DNA from: JALYIM01 sp040003205
GTDB taxonomy: Bacteria; Acidobacteriota; Terriglobia; Terriglobales; Acidobacteriaceae
NCBI GenBank assembly: GCA_040003205.1
Contig: JBDUDA010000047.1
Coordinates: 1-14,234 of the forward strand
Length of the DNA: 14,234 nucleotides
Reading direction: 5' to 3'
A program made the translations under genes and the position numbers. Below the pieces are notes generated by a model. It was not told the origin of the DNA. It did no database searches and worked only from the letters and a program-made list of their open reading frames with translations. The number at the start of each line of letters is the position of its first letter. The first letter of the stretch is position 1. Shown here piece by piece: positions 14,092-14,234 of this stretch.

Positions 14092-14124
14092 AACTGAAAT
14101 CCGAATTTAGGCAGGAACTGAGTT

Positions 14125-14234
14125 ATGGCACATAAAAAAGGACAGGGCTCGTCGCGAAACGGGCGCGACTCCAACGCGCAGCGCCTCGGCTTCAAGGCGT
14201 TTGGCGGACAGGTCGTCCCCGGCGGCACCATCAT
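14125..14234 (+). CDS. rpmA: 50S ribosomal protein L27, 5' part (runs off window)
   Basis: L27 sits near the peptidyl-transferase centre. Its N-terminus reaches toward the tRNA 3' ends. The visible 36 full codons read MAHKKGQGSSRNGRDSNAQRLG then FKAFGGQVVPGGTI, the near-invariant start of L27. The N-terminus begins directly with AHKKG, without the cleavable extension seen in Firmicutes. AGGA at 14113-14116, eight bases before the ATG, is the likely ribosome site. The gene is probably cotranscribed with rplU. The rest is outside the window. Confidence 0.96.
   Translation, partial: MAHKKGQGSSRNGRDSNAQRLGFKAFGGQVVPGGTI

Overview
The window is a bacterial chromosomal segment of moderately high GC. 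Gene order on the left is the classic origin-proximal cluster: dnaA on the minus strand, divergent from rpmH-rnpA-yidD-yidC-jag-mnmE on the plus strand. Protein style (long Lys/Ala-rich L21 tail, KH-R3H Jag without a Jag_N domain, large-periplasmic-domain YidC, many secreted or YtxH-type small proteins) and the dispersed CATCCCGAGCGAAG-type palindromic repeats suggest an Acidobacteriota (Terriglobia-like) genome. That taxonomic placement is inference from style, not a search result.

Layout. 1-643: 5' part of dnaA (minus). 644-1053: AT-richer dnaA/rpmH intergenic region, a candidate oriC and divergent promoter region with one clear DnaA-box-like site. 1054-5902: a compact operon for ribosomal protein L34, RNase P protein, YidD, the YidC insertase, a Jag/KhpB RNA-binding protein and the tRNA-modifying GTPase MnmE. 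The mnmE reading frame carries an in-frame palindromic repeat (4612-4708) that adds about 32 residues. 5903-6310: repeat-filled spacer and gyrA promoter. 6311-8936: gyrA, whose reading frame is broken near 8417-8423. 8954-10201: an AAA/STAND-like ATPase gene of lower GC, apparently an accessory insertion just behind gyrA. 10299-13334: four accessory genes, encoding a secreted His/Cys-containing protein, a YtxH-like protein, a TauE/SafE permease and, on the minus strand, a secreted SnoaL/NTF2-like protein. They are separated by strong hairpins and another inverted repeat pair. 13597-14234: rplU and the start of rpmA (ribosomal proteins L21 and L27) behind a good sigma70-type promoter and a structured leader.

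The conserved genes serve replication initiation (DnaA), translation (L34, L21, L27), RNA processing and tRNA modification (RnpA, MnmE), membrane protein insertion (YidD, YidC) and DNA topology (GyrA). I found no complete new defence or mobile system. The most interesting points are the palindromic element domesticated inside MnmE, the gyrA frameshift that makes an apparent GyrA-ATPase fusion of 1296 residues, the substituted quinolone-pocket residues of GyrA, and the uncharacterised ATPase with an EF-hand-like loop.
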